This document shows positions 1 to 8,080 of a stretch of DNA of 64,000 nucleotides, piece after piece. The stretch's first letter is position 1. Each line of letters begins with the position of its first letter. The position numbers and the translations under genes are program-made. A model generated the notes under the pieces. The model saw nothing but the letters and a program-made list of their open reading frames with translations. It searched no databases and was not told the origin of the DNA. Source of the stretch: Chitinophaga sp. CF118 (GTDB lineage Bacteria > Bacteroidota > Bacteroidia > Chitinophagales > Chitinophagaceae); contig NZ_FOMK01000007.1 of NCBI RefSeq assembly GCF_900112615.1, positions 124,001-188,000 on the forward strand, written 5' to 3'.

Positions 1-357
1 GAAAAGAATTATTTTAAGAAATCCATAGATGAAATATGGGAAGAGAGCAAAACATATTTCAAAAGAAAAGGAGAACAATCCACAATAGAAAAAGCAGAAA
101 ATAATCCAAAGCAGAAAATGGCCCTGGTATTTCGTTGGTACTTCGGCCATTGTAATAAGCTGGCGATTGAAGGAAATATAACTGAAAAGGTAAATTTCCA
201 GGTACATACAGGTCCGGCACTGGGAGCCTTTAATCAATGGGTAAAAGGAACATCGCTTGAAAGCTGGAAAAATCGTCATGCAGACAGAATAGGAATAAAG
301 ATGATGGAAGAGGCGGCTAAGCTAATGGAAGAAACTCTTTTCAGAATTACCAACTAA
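1..357 (+). CDS. PfaD-type trans-acting enoyl reductase, C-terminal part (5' end outside window)
   Basis: The frame is open from base 1, so the gene begins before the window; about 118 codons are visible. The segment around FRWYFGHCNKLA and GPALGAFNQWVKG resembles the C-terminal end of PfaD family proteins. These are FMN-dependent TIM-barrel enoyl reductases that act in trans on intermediates held by trans-AT polyketide synthases and on polyunsaturated fatty acid synthases. The flavin-binding core is not in view. The stop lies 9 bases before the start of the polyketide synthase gene, so the two are probably co-transcribed in one biosynthetic cluster. The family is fairly clear from the C-terminal signature; whether the enzyme is active cannot be judged here. 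Confidence 0.8.
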   Translation, partial: EKNYFKKSIDEIWEESKTYFKRKGEQSTIEKAENNPKQKMALVFRWYFGHCNKLAIEGNITEKVNFQVHTGPALGAFNQWVKGTSLESWKNRHADRIGIKMMEEAAKLMEETLFRITN

Positions 358-366
358 AAAAATATT

Positions 367-3300
367 ATGAAAAATATAAACGGCAATATATCCACCTTGA
401 AAAGGCATCGTTACAGTGCCAGCTTTAGTGGTGAAGAGTTCTTTTTAAAAGATCACCAGGTAAAGGGCCGCAAAGTACTGCCTGGCGTATGTTATATAGA
501 GATGGCAAGGGCCGCGGCAGCTCTGGAGATGGACTTATCGGAACAAGAACCGGTGGTGATGGTGTTCAGGCAAATTGTGTGGGCTAGTCCAATAGTAGCA
601 TCTGTTGATGGAGTACATGTTCATACTGATTTGTACATGGAATCTTCTGGCAGTGTACGTTATGAAATATGTTCGGAGGATGTTATACGCAGCCAGGGAT
701 TAGTGTTCCTGGAAGAGGAAACTGCAGTACCGTGGATAGACATATTTCAATTGCAAGCCGGTTGTAGCCGACAGGTAAGTGGGGAGGCGTGTTATAAAGT
801 AATAGCAGAGGGCGGACTTAGACTTGGAGCGGGGTTTAATGGGATGATACAAATACATGAGGGAGAAGGTTATGTATTGGGCTGTATTGAGATACCATTA
901 TCGGTAAGGGATACACTGGACGATTATATAATGCATCCATCAATGCTGGATAGCGCCTTACAATCGGCGGCTGTATTAATAGGGAGGGAGCAGCTTCAAT
1001 TGCGCTTACCGTATGCGGCAGAGGAAGTAAGGGTATATGGCAGATGTAGTACCAATATGTGGGCATATGCGCGATACAGTGAGGGGTGCGCACCATTGGA
1101 CGTTATACAGCGGCTGGATGTTGATCTTGCAGATGAGGAGGGGAATGTTTGTGTACGGATCAAAGGAATTGTTTTCATGGCTTTGGATAAAGAGGCGGCA
1201 ATGGTCACGCCATCGTTGACGCCTGTACGGGAACCGCTGTTAGAGACAACAGACAGCATACCTGACTTACAGGAAAAGACAATCCAATATTTAAAAACGA
1301 ACGTTGGCTCTGCTATAAACCTGCCTGTGAGCCAGATAGATTCTGATACTGCTTTTGAACGGTATGGCATAGATTCGATACTCGTTATGCAATTAACAAA
1401 TGAATTGCAGGAAGAATTCGGGGCTTTACCGGCAACATTATTTTTCGAATACCAGAGCATAAAGGAGTTGTCGGGTTATTTTTTATCTTTTCATGAAGAA
1501 ACATTAATCAGGTTGTTTGATGTGCAACCAGTTGCCTTACCAGCTAAACCAGCAGATAAACCCCGGCAGCCTTTGGCGACAGCAGCAACGACAGGATCAA
1601 TGGAGAACGGCGCAGCAATAAAAGAGATTGCGATAATCGGGCTGAGTGGGAGATATCCGGGGGCGGGCAACGTAAATGAATTATGGGACAACCTTAAACA
1701 AGGCAAAGACTGTATCACTGAAATTCCAAAAGACAGGTGGGATGCCGATAAGGAATATAAGGAAGGAAGAAGCAAAGGGAAGTGGGGAGGCTTTATGCAG
1801 GACGTGGATAAATTTGACCCCTCACATTTCAACCTTTCTCCTGAAGTAGCAGAAATGCTTGATCCACAGATCCGGCTTTTTATGGAAATAGTATGGGCCA
1901 CATTTGAAGATGCGGGTTACGCGCCAAGAACCCGTTTAGATACCCGTATAGGTGTTTACGTAGGCTCCATGACTCATGAATATCCGTTGGTAGCTACTGA
2001 TAAATCAATATCGGACGAACTTGCATTCTCTACCAGCTGGGCAATAGCCAACAGGGTATCTTATCACTTTGGATTATCCGGTCCCAGTGTAGCTGTCAAT
2101 ACAGCCAGTTCTTCTTCCATGACAGCCATTGTACAAGCCTGTGACAGCATTATGAAAGGCGACTGTAGCGCGGCAATTGCCGGGGGCGTGAATTTAAGCC
2201 TGCATCCGTCCAAGTGGCAAAGTTTAGCCGAGTATGGTTACGTAGGCAGCACCCGCACCAGTAAAATCTTTGGGAACGGAGATGGATATATTCCGGGTGA
2301 AGGAGTGGGTGCGGTATTATTAAAGCCGTTGAGTAAAGCTGTTGAAGACGGAGATCAGATTTATGGTGTTATTATCTCGAACGCTTTAAATCACAATGGA
2401 GGCACAAGTGGTTTTGGAGTACCCAATCCCAAGACTCAATCCCTTTTAATGATCGATTCTTTAGAACGATCTGGTGTAGATCCGGCAACCATTAGTTATA
2501 TAGAGGCAGCAGCGAATGGCTCGCCAATAGGCGATCCTATCGAGATAGCCAGCCTGTCCAGGGTGTTTGGCGAGGCAACAGGAAAGCAAATTACAATAGG
2601 GTCGGTAAAATCCAATATAGGACATTTGGAAGCCGCCTCCGGAATATCCCAGTTAACCAAGGTGTTGCTTCAGTTGAAATATAAACAGTTTGTGCCAGGT
2701 ATAAATTTAGAAAACCTCAACGAAAATTTACATTTGGAGCGTACCCCCTTAAAATTTTGTAAAGCGCTGACGGAGTGGCGACCAAATGGTACTACAAGGA
2801 GAGCAATGATCAATAGCTTTGGAGCAGGTGGCAGTAATGCTCACCTGGTAGTCGAAGAATACCTTTCTGAGCATAAAGAACAGTACACCAGTGCTGCGCC
2901 TGCAATCATAGTACTGTCTGCCAGGGATGCGGAGAGACTCCAGGAACAGGTATCGAATTTAAAAGCTTATGTGGAATCGCAGCCGGATATTGATCTTTTC
3001 GATATTGCATATACTTTACAGATAGGTAGAGAGCCGATGGAAGAGCGGTTGGCATTAATAGCAAAAAACAGGGAAGAGCTGATAGCACAACTAAGCATTT
3101 ATCTGGATGGGAAAAAGGATGGCCTGCTAACAGGGAATATCAGGAAGGATAAGATCGGTTTTTCCATACAGGGTAAAGCAGGAGAAGCCTATGTAAAAGA
3201 GGCCATCAAAGAGAAGGAATCTGATTCCCTGGCCCAATTATGGGTACAGGGAATTAGCATTGATTGGAACGCTCTCTATCCGGCGAACAAACCCAATAAG

Positions 3301-4653
3301 ATCAGCTTACCAACTTATCCGTTTGCCCGGGAGCGTTACTGGATTCCCAGGCAGGAAAGGCAGGCAATCAAAGTACTCCGAACAGAGCCGGCAGAAAAAA
3401 CAGGTGAGGCAGAAAGGATAAATACATATTTGTACAGCAATAACTGGCAAGCGTCGGTATTAACAGCAACCTTCCGGCAGGAAACAACTACGGCACAACT
3501 GATATTATTGGCGGGCGGTTCGGGGATCCTGGCAGAAAAACTTGCCGTAAGACTGGAGACAACAGTGGAAGCCATACCTCAGCAAACACCGGAGGCTTAC
3601 TTTATCCATGTATTAGGAAAAGTGAAAGAAAAGCAGGCAGTGAAAACGGCTACCCAGATTATAATCGTTTGCAGGAACACGGACTACATGAACTACGGTT
3701 TTATCGCTGGGTTATTAAAAACGGCTACCCGTGAAAACCCAAAATTAACAGGTAAAATAATCGGGGTGGACAATTTGTCGCTAACGGAACTGGGATCGCT
3801 TACTAAGATATTGGAAGCCGAGCAACACATAAAAGAGACAGAAGTACGCTATAAAGACGGGATACGGGCAATCAGAACCGTTCAGGAGTTAGAGGTATCT
3901 TCCAGGCAGGCAGAACAAATAACGATCAAAGAAGGAGGAGTGTACCTGATTACAGGAGGCGCAGGAGGATTAGGGCGCATCTTTGCCGAACATATCAGTA
4001 AAACGCAAGACACCAAACTGATCCTGACAGGAAGGAGTGTACTCGGCCGGGAAGCTAAGGATGCACTTGCAAAAATACCTAATGCCGAATATCACCAGTG
4101 TGATGTAAGTAATAAAGAAGACGTAATTGCCTTAATTCAAAAGATCAAAAGAAAATACCAAAAACTGGATGGTATTATCCATAGTGCAGGTGTTATCCGC
4201 GATAGTTATATCCTGAAAAAAACAGCCGGAGAAGCCAGTGAGGTACTCTCTGCCAAAATTCAGGGCGCAAGGAACCTGGATGAAGCCACAAAAGAAGAAA
4301 CACTTGATTTTATGGTATTCTTCTCTTCTGTAGCCGGAGTATTGGGCAATCCTGGCCAGGCAGATTATGCGGCGGCCAATGCTTACCTGGATGAATATGC
4401 TCATTATCGCAATGAGGAAAAGGCAAAAGGGAAAAGACAAGGAAGAACATTGAGTATTGCCTGGCCACTATGGAAAGATGGAGGTATGCGGATGGCTTTG
4501 GATACTGTAAAACACCTGGAAAAGCAATGGGGCATGTTGCCATTGACCACAGGAGAGGGGATCCGGGCTTTTGAAGAACTGCTCAACAGTACGGAAAGCC
4601 AGGGGATAGTAGTTTTTGGAAATCAAAAAACAGCGCTGATTAAGGCTGTTTAA
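367..4653 (+). CDS. Trans-AT polyketide synthase protein, domain order DH-ACP-KS(defective)-KR
   Basis: A 1428-residue multidomain enzyme. Residues ~10-290 are a product-template type dehydratase with HxxxGxxxxP at His30 and the second catalytic Asp195 in HPSMLDSALQ. Residues ~305-390 are an acyl carrier domain with attachment Ser337 in GIDSILV. Residues ~419-830 are a ketosynthase. Its active-site Cys is replaced by Ser581 (TASSSS for TACSSS) and the His of HGTGT by Ala715 (EAAANGS); the third catalytic residue, His753 in NIGHLEAASG, remains. A post-KS linker (~830-1060) contains no acyltransferase. Residues ~1100-1400 are a ketoreductase with GGAGGLG near 1197 and the Ser1321, Tyr1334, Asn1338 catalytic set. 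There is no upstream KS, no terminal ACP and no thioesterase. The order matches the dehydrating bimodules described for trans-AT assembly lines, in which DH and KR cooperate across a non-elongating KS. Confidence 0.92.
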   Translation: MKNINGNISTLKRHRYSASFSGEEFFLKDHQVKGRKVLPGVCYIEMARAAAALEMDLSEQEPVVMVFRQIVWASPIVASVDGVHVHTDLYMESSGSVRYEICSEDVIRSQGLVFLEEETAVPWIDIFQLQAGCSRQVSGEACYKVIAEGGLRLGAGFNGMIQIHEGEGYVLGCIEIPLSVRDTLDDYIMHPSMLDSALQSAAVLIGREQLQLRLPYAAEEVRVYGRCSTNMWAYARYSEGCAPLDVIQRLDVDLADEEGNVCVRIKGIVFMALDKEAAMVTPSLTPVREPLLETTDSIPDLQEKTIQYLKTNVGSAINLPVSQIDSDTAFERYGIDSILVMQLTNELQEEFGALPATLFFEYQSIKELSGYFLSFHEETLIRLFDVQPVALPAKPADKPRQPLATAATTGSMENGAAIKEIAIIGLSGRYPGAGNVNELWDNLKQGKDCITEIPKDRWDADKEYKEGRSKGKWGGFMQDVDKFDPSHFNLSPEVAEMLDPQIRLFMEIVWATFEDAGYAPRTRLDTRIGVYVGSMTHEYPLVATDKSISDELAFSTSWAIANRVSYHFGLSGPSVAVNTASSSSMTAIVQACDSIMKGDCSAAIAGGVNLSLHPSKWQSLAEYGYVGSTRTSKIFGNGDGYIPGEGVGAVLLKPLSKAVEDGDQIYGVIISNALNHNGGTSGFGVPNPKTQSLLMIDSLERSGVDPATISYIEAAANGSPIGDPIEIASLSRVFGEATGKQITIGSVKSNIGHLEAASGISQLTKVLLQLKYKQFVPGINLENLNENLHLERTPLKFCKALTEWRPNGTTRRAMINSFGAGGSNAHLVVEEYLSEHKEQYTSAAPAIIVLSARDAERLQEQVSNLKAYVESQPDIDLFDIAYTLQIGREPMEERLALIAKNREELIAQLSIYLDGKKDGLLTGNIRKDKIGFSIQGKAGEAYVKEAIKEKESDSLAQLWVQGISIDWNALYPANKPNKISLPTYPFARERYWIPRQERQAIKVLRTEPAEKTGEAERINTYLYSNNWQASVLTATFRQETTTAQLILLAGGSGILAEKLAVRLETTVEAIPQQTPEAYFIHVLGKVKEKQAVKTATQIIIVCRNTDYMNYGFIAGLLKTATRENPKLTGKIIGVDNLSLTELGSLTKILEAEQHIKETEVRYKDGIRAIRTVQELEVSSRQAEQITIKEGGVYLITGGAGGLGRIFAEHISKTQDTKLILTGRSVLGREAKDALAKIPNAEYHQCDVSNKEDVIALIQKIKRKYQKLDGIIHSAGVIRDSYILKKTAGEASEVLSAKIQGARNLDEATKEETLDFMVFFSSVAGVLGNPGQADYAAANAYLDEYAHYRNEEKAKGKRQGRTLSIAWPLWKDGGMRMALDTVKHLEKQWGMLPLTTGEGIRAFEELLNSTESQGIVVFGNQKTALIKAV

Positions 4654-4806
4654 CCTGAAGGATGAATGAATTATTCGGATTTTAAAGAAATATCAACAAG
4701 AGGGTGCTGTAGAATCGGAATTATCATTCAAACCGTCATAATCAAATATTACAACTAATATAAGCATAGATCATGTTAAAAAAAAAATTTGCCAATTCAA
4801 AATACT

Positions 4807-4822
4807 ATCGTAATATTACGAT
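4807..4822. promoter_or_regulatory. Probable ArsR operator upstream of arsR
   Basis: A perfect 16-bp palindrome, ATCGTAATATTACGAT, lies 18 bases before the arsR start codon. A near-identical site occurs before arsM at 5189-5204. A symmetric site just upstream of the regulator's own gene fits autorepression by a dimeric ArsR protein that lets go on binding arsenite. The operator role is inferred; the palindrome is seen directly. Confidence 0.75.
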
Positions 4823-4840
4823 GTGACAATAAGATAAACT

Positions 4841-5170
4841 ATGGGCGCTACTAAAACAGACTTATTTACGAAACAACAGAATGATATTGCTTTGATGGCT
4901 AAAGCATTAGCGCATCCTGCACGTATTGCTATATTGCAATACCTGGTTAAAAAGAATGCCTGTGTATGTGGAGATTTAGTGGATGAATTAGGACTTGCTC
5001 AGGCAACAACCTCTCAACATCTGAAAGAATTAAAATCGGCCGGTCTTATTCAGGGGAATATAGAAGGAGCCAGTGTTTGCTACTGCATAGATCCAAAGGT
5101 CTGGAAGCAATATCAGCTACTGTTTGCAGGGTTCTTCAAAGAGTCTGTCACTGACAAAACCTGCTGTTAA
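4841..5170 (+). CDS. arsR: ArsR-family metalloregulator (arsenite-responsive repressor)
   Basis: A 109-residue winged-helix repressor of normal ArsR length. The DNA-binding part is visible around residues 40-75 (DLVDELGLAQATTSQHLKEL). A Cys-x-Cys pair (Cys41, Cys43) lies at the start of the recognition region, matching the ELCVC-type As(III) site of classical ArsR proteins. Two more cysteines end the protein (KTCC). It heads the arsR-arsM-acr3-phosphoesterase operon, and matching palindromes lie before arsR and before arsM, so it probably represses both. The start at 4841 gives a typical N-terminus, and no earlier in-frame start is needed. Confidence 0.93.
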   Translation: MGATKTDLFTKQQNDIALMAKALAHPARIAILQYLVKKNACVCGDLVDELGLAQATTSQHLKELKSAGLIQGNIEGASVCYCIDPKVWKQYQLLFAGFFKESVTDKTCC

Positions 5171-5188
5171 ATTTTTTTGACCATATCT

Positions 5189-5204
5189 ATCGTAATATTA
5201 CAAT
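5189..5204. promoter_or_regulatory. Second probable ArsR operator, upstream of arsM
   Basis: ATCGTAATATTACAAT differs from the perfect palindrome at 4807-4822 at one position (A for G near the right end). It lies 24 bases before the arsM start. Two near-identical symmetric sites in front of two neighbouring arsenic genes make a chance match unlikely and suggest an internal regulated promoter. Confidence 0.7.
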
Positions 5205-5227
5205 AACATGTTTAAATTTCAGATATT

Positions 5228-6073
5228 ATGTCTACAGATGCTCAGATAAAAGAAATGGTAAAGCAAAAATATAGTGAGATTGCTTTACAGGATAAAGAAG
5301 GGAATGCTTCTTCCTGTTGTGGTGCTAGTAGCTGCTCCACAGAAGTATATAATATCATGACTGATGATTATTCTCAGCTTGAAGGGTATAACCCGGATGC
5401 AGATCTTAACCTTGGATGCGGACTGCCTACACAGTTTGCTAAAATAAAGAAAGGGGATACTGTGATAGACCTTGGGTCAGGTGCTGGTAATGACTGCTTT
5501 ATTGCCCGTCAGGAGACCGGAGAAGGCGGGAAAGTGATAGGAATTGACTTTACTCCGGCAATGGTGGAAAAAGCCCGCGCTAACGCTGAAAAGATCAATT
5601 TTAATAATGTTGAGTTTCGCCAGGGAGATATTGAGAAAATGCCGGTATCAGCAAATACAGCTGACGTTGTTGTTAGCAATTGCGTACTTAATCTGGTACC
5701 TAACAAAGACGGCGTATTTAAAGAAATTATTCGTGTACTGAAACCCGGTGGTCATTTCAGTATTTCAGATATTGTATTGGTGGGAAGTCTTCCCTCAAAA
5801 ATACAGGAAGCTGCTGAAATGTATGCTGGTTGCGTCTCCGGTGCTATTCAAAAGCAGGAATACCTTGACTTAATAGCAAATAATGGATTCACTGACATTA
5901 CCGTCCAGAAAGAAAAAGCCATTGTAGTACCTGACGATATCTTGTCAGCATATTTAAGCAAAGAAGAAATAGAAGCATTCAGAAGTTCAGGTACAGGTAT
6001 CTTCAGCGTTACTGTTTATGCAGAAAAACCAGTTGAAGCCAAAGCCTGCTGTGGTCCCGATTGTTGCTCATAA
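5228..6073 (+). CDS. arsM: Arsenite methyltransferase ArsM
   Basis: A 281-residue SAM-dependent methyltransferase that transfers methyl groups to As(III). The SAM-binding motif I is VIDLGSGAGND (residues 79-89). Three conserved cysteines expected to hold As(III) are Cys64 (NLGCGLPT), Cys152 (SNCVLNL) and Cys202 (YAGCVSG). The 50-residue spacing between the last two equals that in characterised ArsM enzymes. Extra cysteine-rich ends are present (SSCCGASSCS near 28-37 and KACCGPDCCS at the C-terminus); such tails are common in the family and may help bind the metalloid. It follows arsR by 57 bases, with an operator in the gap, and precedes the efflux pump. Confidence 0.95.
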   Translation: MSTDAQIKEMVKQKYSEIALQDKEGNASSCCGASSCSTEVYNIMTDDYSQLEGYNPDADLNLGCGLPTQFAKIKKGDTVIDLGSGAGNDCFIARQETGEGGKVIGIDFTPAMVEKARANAEKINFNNVEFRQGDIEKMPVSANTADVVVSNCVLNLVPNKDGVFKEIIRVLKPGGHFSISDIVLVGSLPSKIQEAAEMYAGCVSGAIQKQEYLDLIANNGFTDITVQKEKAIVVPDDILSAYLSKEEIEAFRSSGTGIFSVTVYAEKPVEAKACCGPDCCS

Positions 6074-6134
6074 ACCTTACAAATGTAAATTAGGAAAGTT
6101 GCAATGCCACTTTATACAACAAACGACAAATAAC

Positions 6135-7211
6135 ATGAGCAATAACAACTGTAATCCGGCACAACGGAAACAATTAAGTTTTCTTGACAGATTTCTTACG
6201 TTATGGATCTTCCTCGCAATGGCCGTTGGTATTGGCATAGGATATTTTATTCCATCTACAGGAGGGTTCATTAATTCATTCTCTTCAGGAACAACAAATA
6301 TTCCGCTTGCAGCCGGATTGATACTAATGATGTACCCTCCACTGGCCAAAGTGAAATATGAAAACCTGGGAGAAGTATTTAAGAATGTAAAGATACTCTC
6401 TGCATCACTTTTACTTAACTGGATAATAGGTCCCATCCTGATGTTCGGACTAGCTGTATTATTTCTGCATGGCTATCCGGAATATATGACAGGATTAATC
6501 CTGATAGGGCTTGCACGTTGTATAGCAATGGTTGTTGTATGGAATGAACTGGCTGATGGTAACCGGGAATATGCTGCGGGACTGGTAGCATTAAACAGCA
6601 TATTTCAGGTGTTACTTTATAGTGTATATGCTTATGTATTCATCACCTGGTTACCTACCGTATTCGGAATGAAAGGCATTACAGTGTCTGTTACAATAGC
6701 AGAAATCGCAAAAAGCGTAGGCATTTACCTCGGTATTCCTTTTCTGGCAGGCATTGTGAGCAGGTATGCCCTCATAGCATGGAAAGGGGAGAAGTGGTTC
6801 CGGGAAAAATATGTACCCTTTATATCTCCCATAACTCTGATAGCATTACTATTTACAATCGTAATCATGTTCAGCCTCAAAGGAGAACTGATCGTACATA
6901 TTCCTTTGGATGTAGTAAGGATAGCTATTCCACTGGCTGTTTATTTCGCAATCATGTTTCTGGTTAGTTTCTTCCTTGGTAAAGCAATGGGAGCAGACTA
7001 TTCAAAGAACGCAGCAATTGCTTTCACTGCGGCTGGAAATAACTTCGAGCTAGCCATTGCCGTAGCAATAGGCGTATTCGGTATCAATAGCGGACAAGCA
7101 TTCGTTGGTGTAATCGGACCACTGGTAGAAGTACCAGCTTTGATCGGCCTTGTGAATGTTGCTTTCTGGTTAAGGAAAAAATATTACACTAATAAATTAC
7201 AAAGCGCTTAA
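6135..7211 (+). CDS. acr3: ACR3-family arsenite efflux permease
   Basis: A 358-residue inner-membrane protein with about ten hydrophobic segments that exports arsenite. The family signature GLARCIAMVVVWNELADG, with the essential Cys in the fourth transmembrane helix, is present, as is AAGNNFELAIAVAIGVFG in the ninth. The frame is open from 6018, but the upstream part overlaps the end of arsM and has no membrane character; ATG at 6135 (MSNNNCNPAQRKQ) gives the usual short cytoplasmic N-terminus. It is third in the ars operon and is followed one base later by the phosphoesterase. No arsenate reductase is seen nearby, so the operon handles As(III) directly or relies on a reductase encoded elsewhere. 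Confidence 0.94.
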   Translation: MSNNNCNPAQRKQLSFLDRFLTLWIFLAMAVGIGIGYFIPSTGGFINSFSSGTTNIPLAAGLILMMYPPLAKVKYENLGEVFKNVKILSASLLLNWIIGPILMFGLAVLFLHGYPEYMTGLILIGLARCIAMVVVWNELADGNREYAAGLVALNSIFQVLLYSVYAYVFITWLPTVFGMKGITVSVTIAEIAKSVGIYLGIPFLAGIVSRYALIAWKGEKWFREKYVPFISPITLIALLFTIVIMFSLKGELIVHIPLDVVRIAIPLAVYFAIMFLVSFFLGKAMGADYSKNAAIAFTAAGNNFELAIAVAIGVFGINSGQAFVGVIGPLVEVPALIGLVNVAFWLRKKYYTNKLQSA

Positions 7212-7212
7212 T

Positions 7213-7974
7213 ATGAAAATTGCATTATTCAGTGATATCCATGCAAATCTACCGGCCTTACAAGCCTTCTTTAAGGATGTGGAGGAAAGGAAACCTGATG
7301 CTATCTATTGCCTGGGAGATCTTGTAGGATACAATATCTGGCCTAATGAAGTGATTAATGAGATCCGCAAAAGAGGTATTCCTACAATAGCTGGTAACTA
7401 TGATTTTGGTATAGGACGTGCCACCAATGATTGTGGCTGTGCTTACAAAACCGATCTTGAAAAGGCAAACGGTGGTGTTTCTATTTCTTTTACCAATGAA
7501 ATAGTGAAGGACGAAGAACGCAGATACCTCCGCACTTTACCTGCCCACATCAAAGTAGAATTTCAGTTGAATAATGATAAATTAAATCTGCTGCTCGTAC
7601 ATGGCAGCCCCCGTAAAATCAACGAGTACCTGTTCGAAGACAGAGAAGAAAAGAGCATGCTGAGAATTATGCATGAGGCAGATGCAGATGTTATGTGTTT
7701 CGGTCATACACATAAACCTTATCACCGTATCTTATCAGAAGAAACTCATTATCGCCATGCTATCAATATAGGCTCCGTAGGCAAACCTAAAGATGGTGAT
7801 CCCCGCGGAGGATACGTTATGCTTCACATCAATGAAAACAGCAGTATCAGCGATAAGACTACAGTACAAACAGAATTTATCCGCTTTGAATATGATGTGG
7901 AGAAGGCAGCGAAAGCCGTTGAAGATAGTCCACTTCCTAATGACTATGCAGAAAGCTTGCGTAAAGGAGTTTAA
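7213..7974 (+). CDS. Calcineurin-like metallophosphoesterase in the ars operon
   Basis: A 253-residue cytoplasmic protein with the complete metallophosphoesterase motif set in order: SDIHAN (Asp8, His10), GDLVGYN (Asp36), GNYDFG (a GNHD-type motif with Tyr for His), LLVHGSP and GHTHKPY. This places it with YfcE/MJ0936-like phosphodiesterases that use two metal ions. It starts one base after acr3 stops, so translation is probably coupled, and a hairpin follows it; it is therefore the last gene of the ars operon. Its substrate cannot be read from sequence. Its position suggests a role in arsenic or phosphate stress, for example on arsenylated metabolites, but that is inference. Confidence 0.85.
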   Translation: MKIALFSDIHANLPALQAFFKDVEERKPDAIYCLGDLVGYNIWPNEVINEIRKRGIPTIAGNYDFGIGRATNDCGCAYKTDLEKANGGVSISFTNEIVKDEERRYLRTLPAHIKVEFQLNNDKLNLLLVHGSPRKINEYLFEDREEKSMLRIMHEADADVMCFGHTHKPYHRILSEETHYRHAINIGSVGKPKDGDPRGGYVMLHINENSSISDKTTVQTEFIRFEYDVEKAAKAVEDSPLPNDYAESLRKGV

Positions 7975-7993
7975 CTACCAACCTGCTATTAAA

Positions 7994-8025
7994 ACAAAAG
8001 ATCTGTCAATTGATGGGTCTTTTGT
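7994..8025 (+). terminator. Hairpin terminator of the ars operon
   Basis: ACAAAAGATC (7994-8003) pairs with GGTCTTTTGT (8016-8025) with one G-U wobble, closing a 12-base loop 20 bases after the phosphoesterase stop. An AT-rich stretch follows. Confidence 0.5.
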
Positions 8026-8033
8026 AAAATATA

Positions 8034-8080
8034 TAAGACACGCAGCTGATTATTATGCTTCTCTTCAGCTAAATTCCCAT
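8034..8080. repeat. Copy 1 of a 47-bp direct repeat at the end of the Rpn-like gene
   Basis: Matches 8351-8397 in 45 of 47 positions. This copy spans the stop codon of the nuclease gene and the bases beyond it. The other copy is inside the gene, where it encodes part of DGSLAEDKHNNQLRVL. Read in that same frame, this copy would encode NGNLAEEKHNNQLRVL, so it is a displaced piece of a related gene. Confidence 0.85.

Noticed and set aside
6018..6134. Upstream extension of the acr3 gene
   Set aside because: The extra 39 codons overlap the 3' end of arsM in another frame and have no membrane-protein character; ATG 6135 fits the family.
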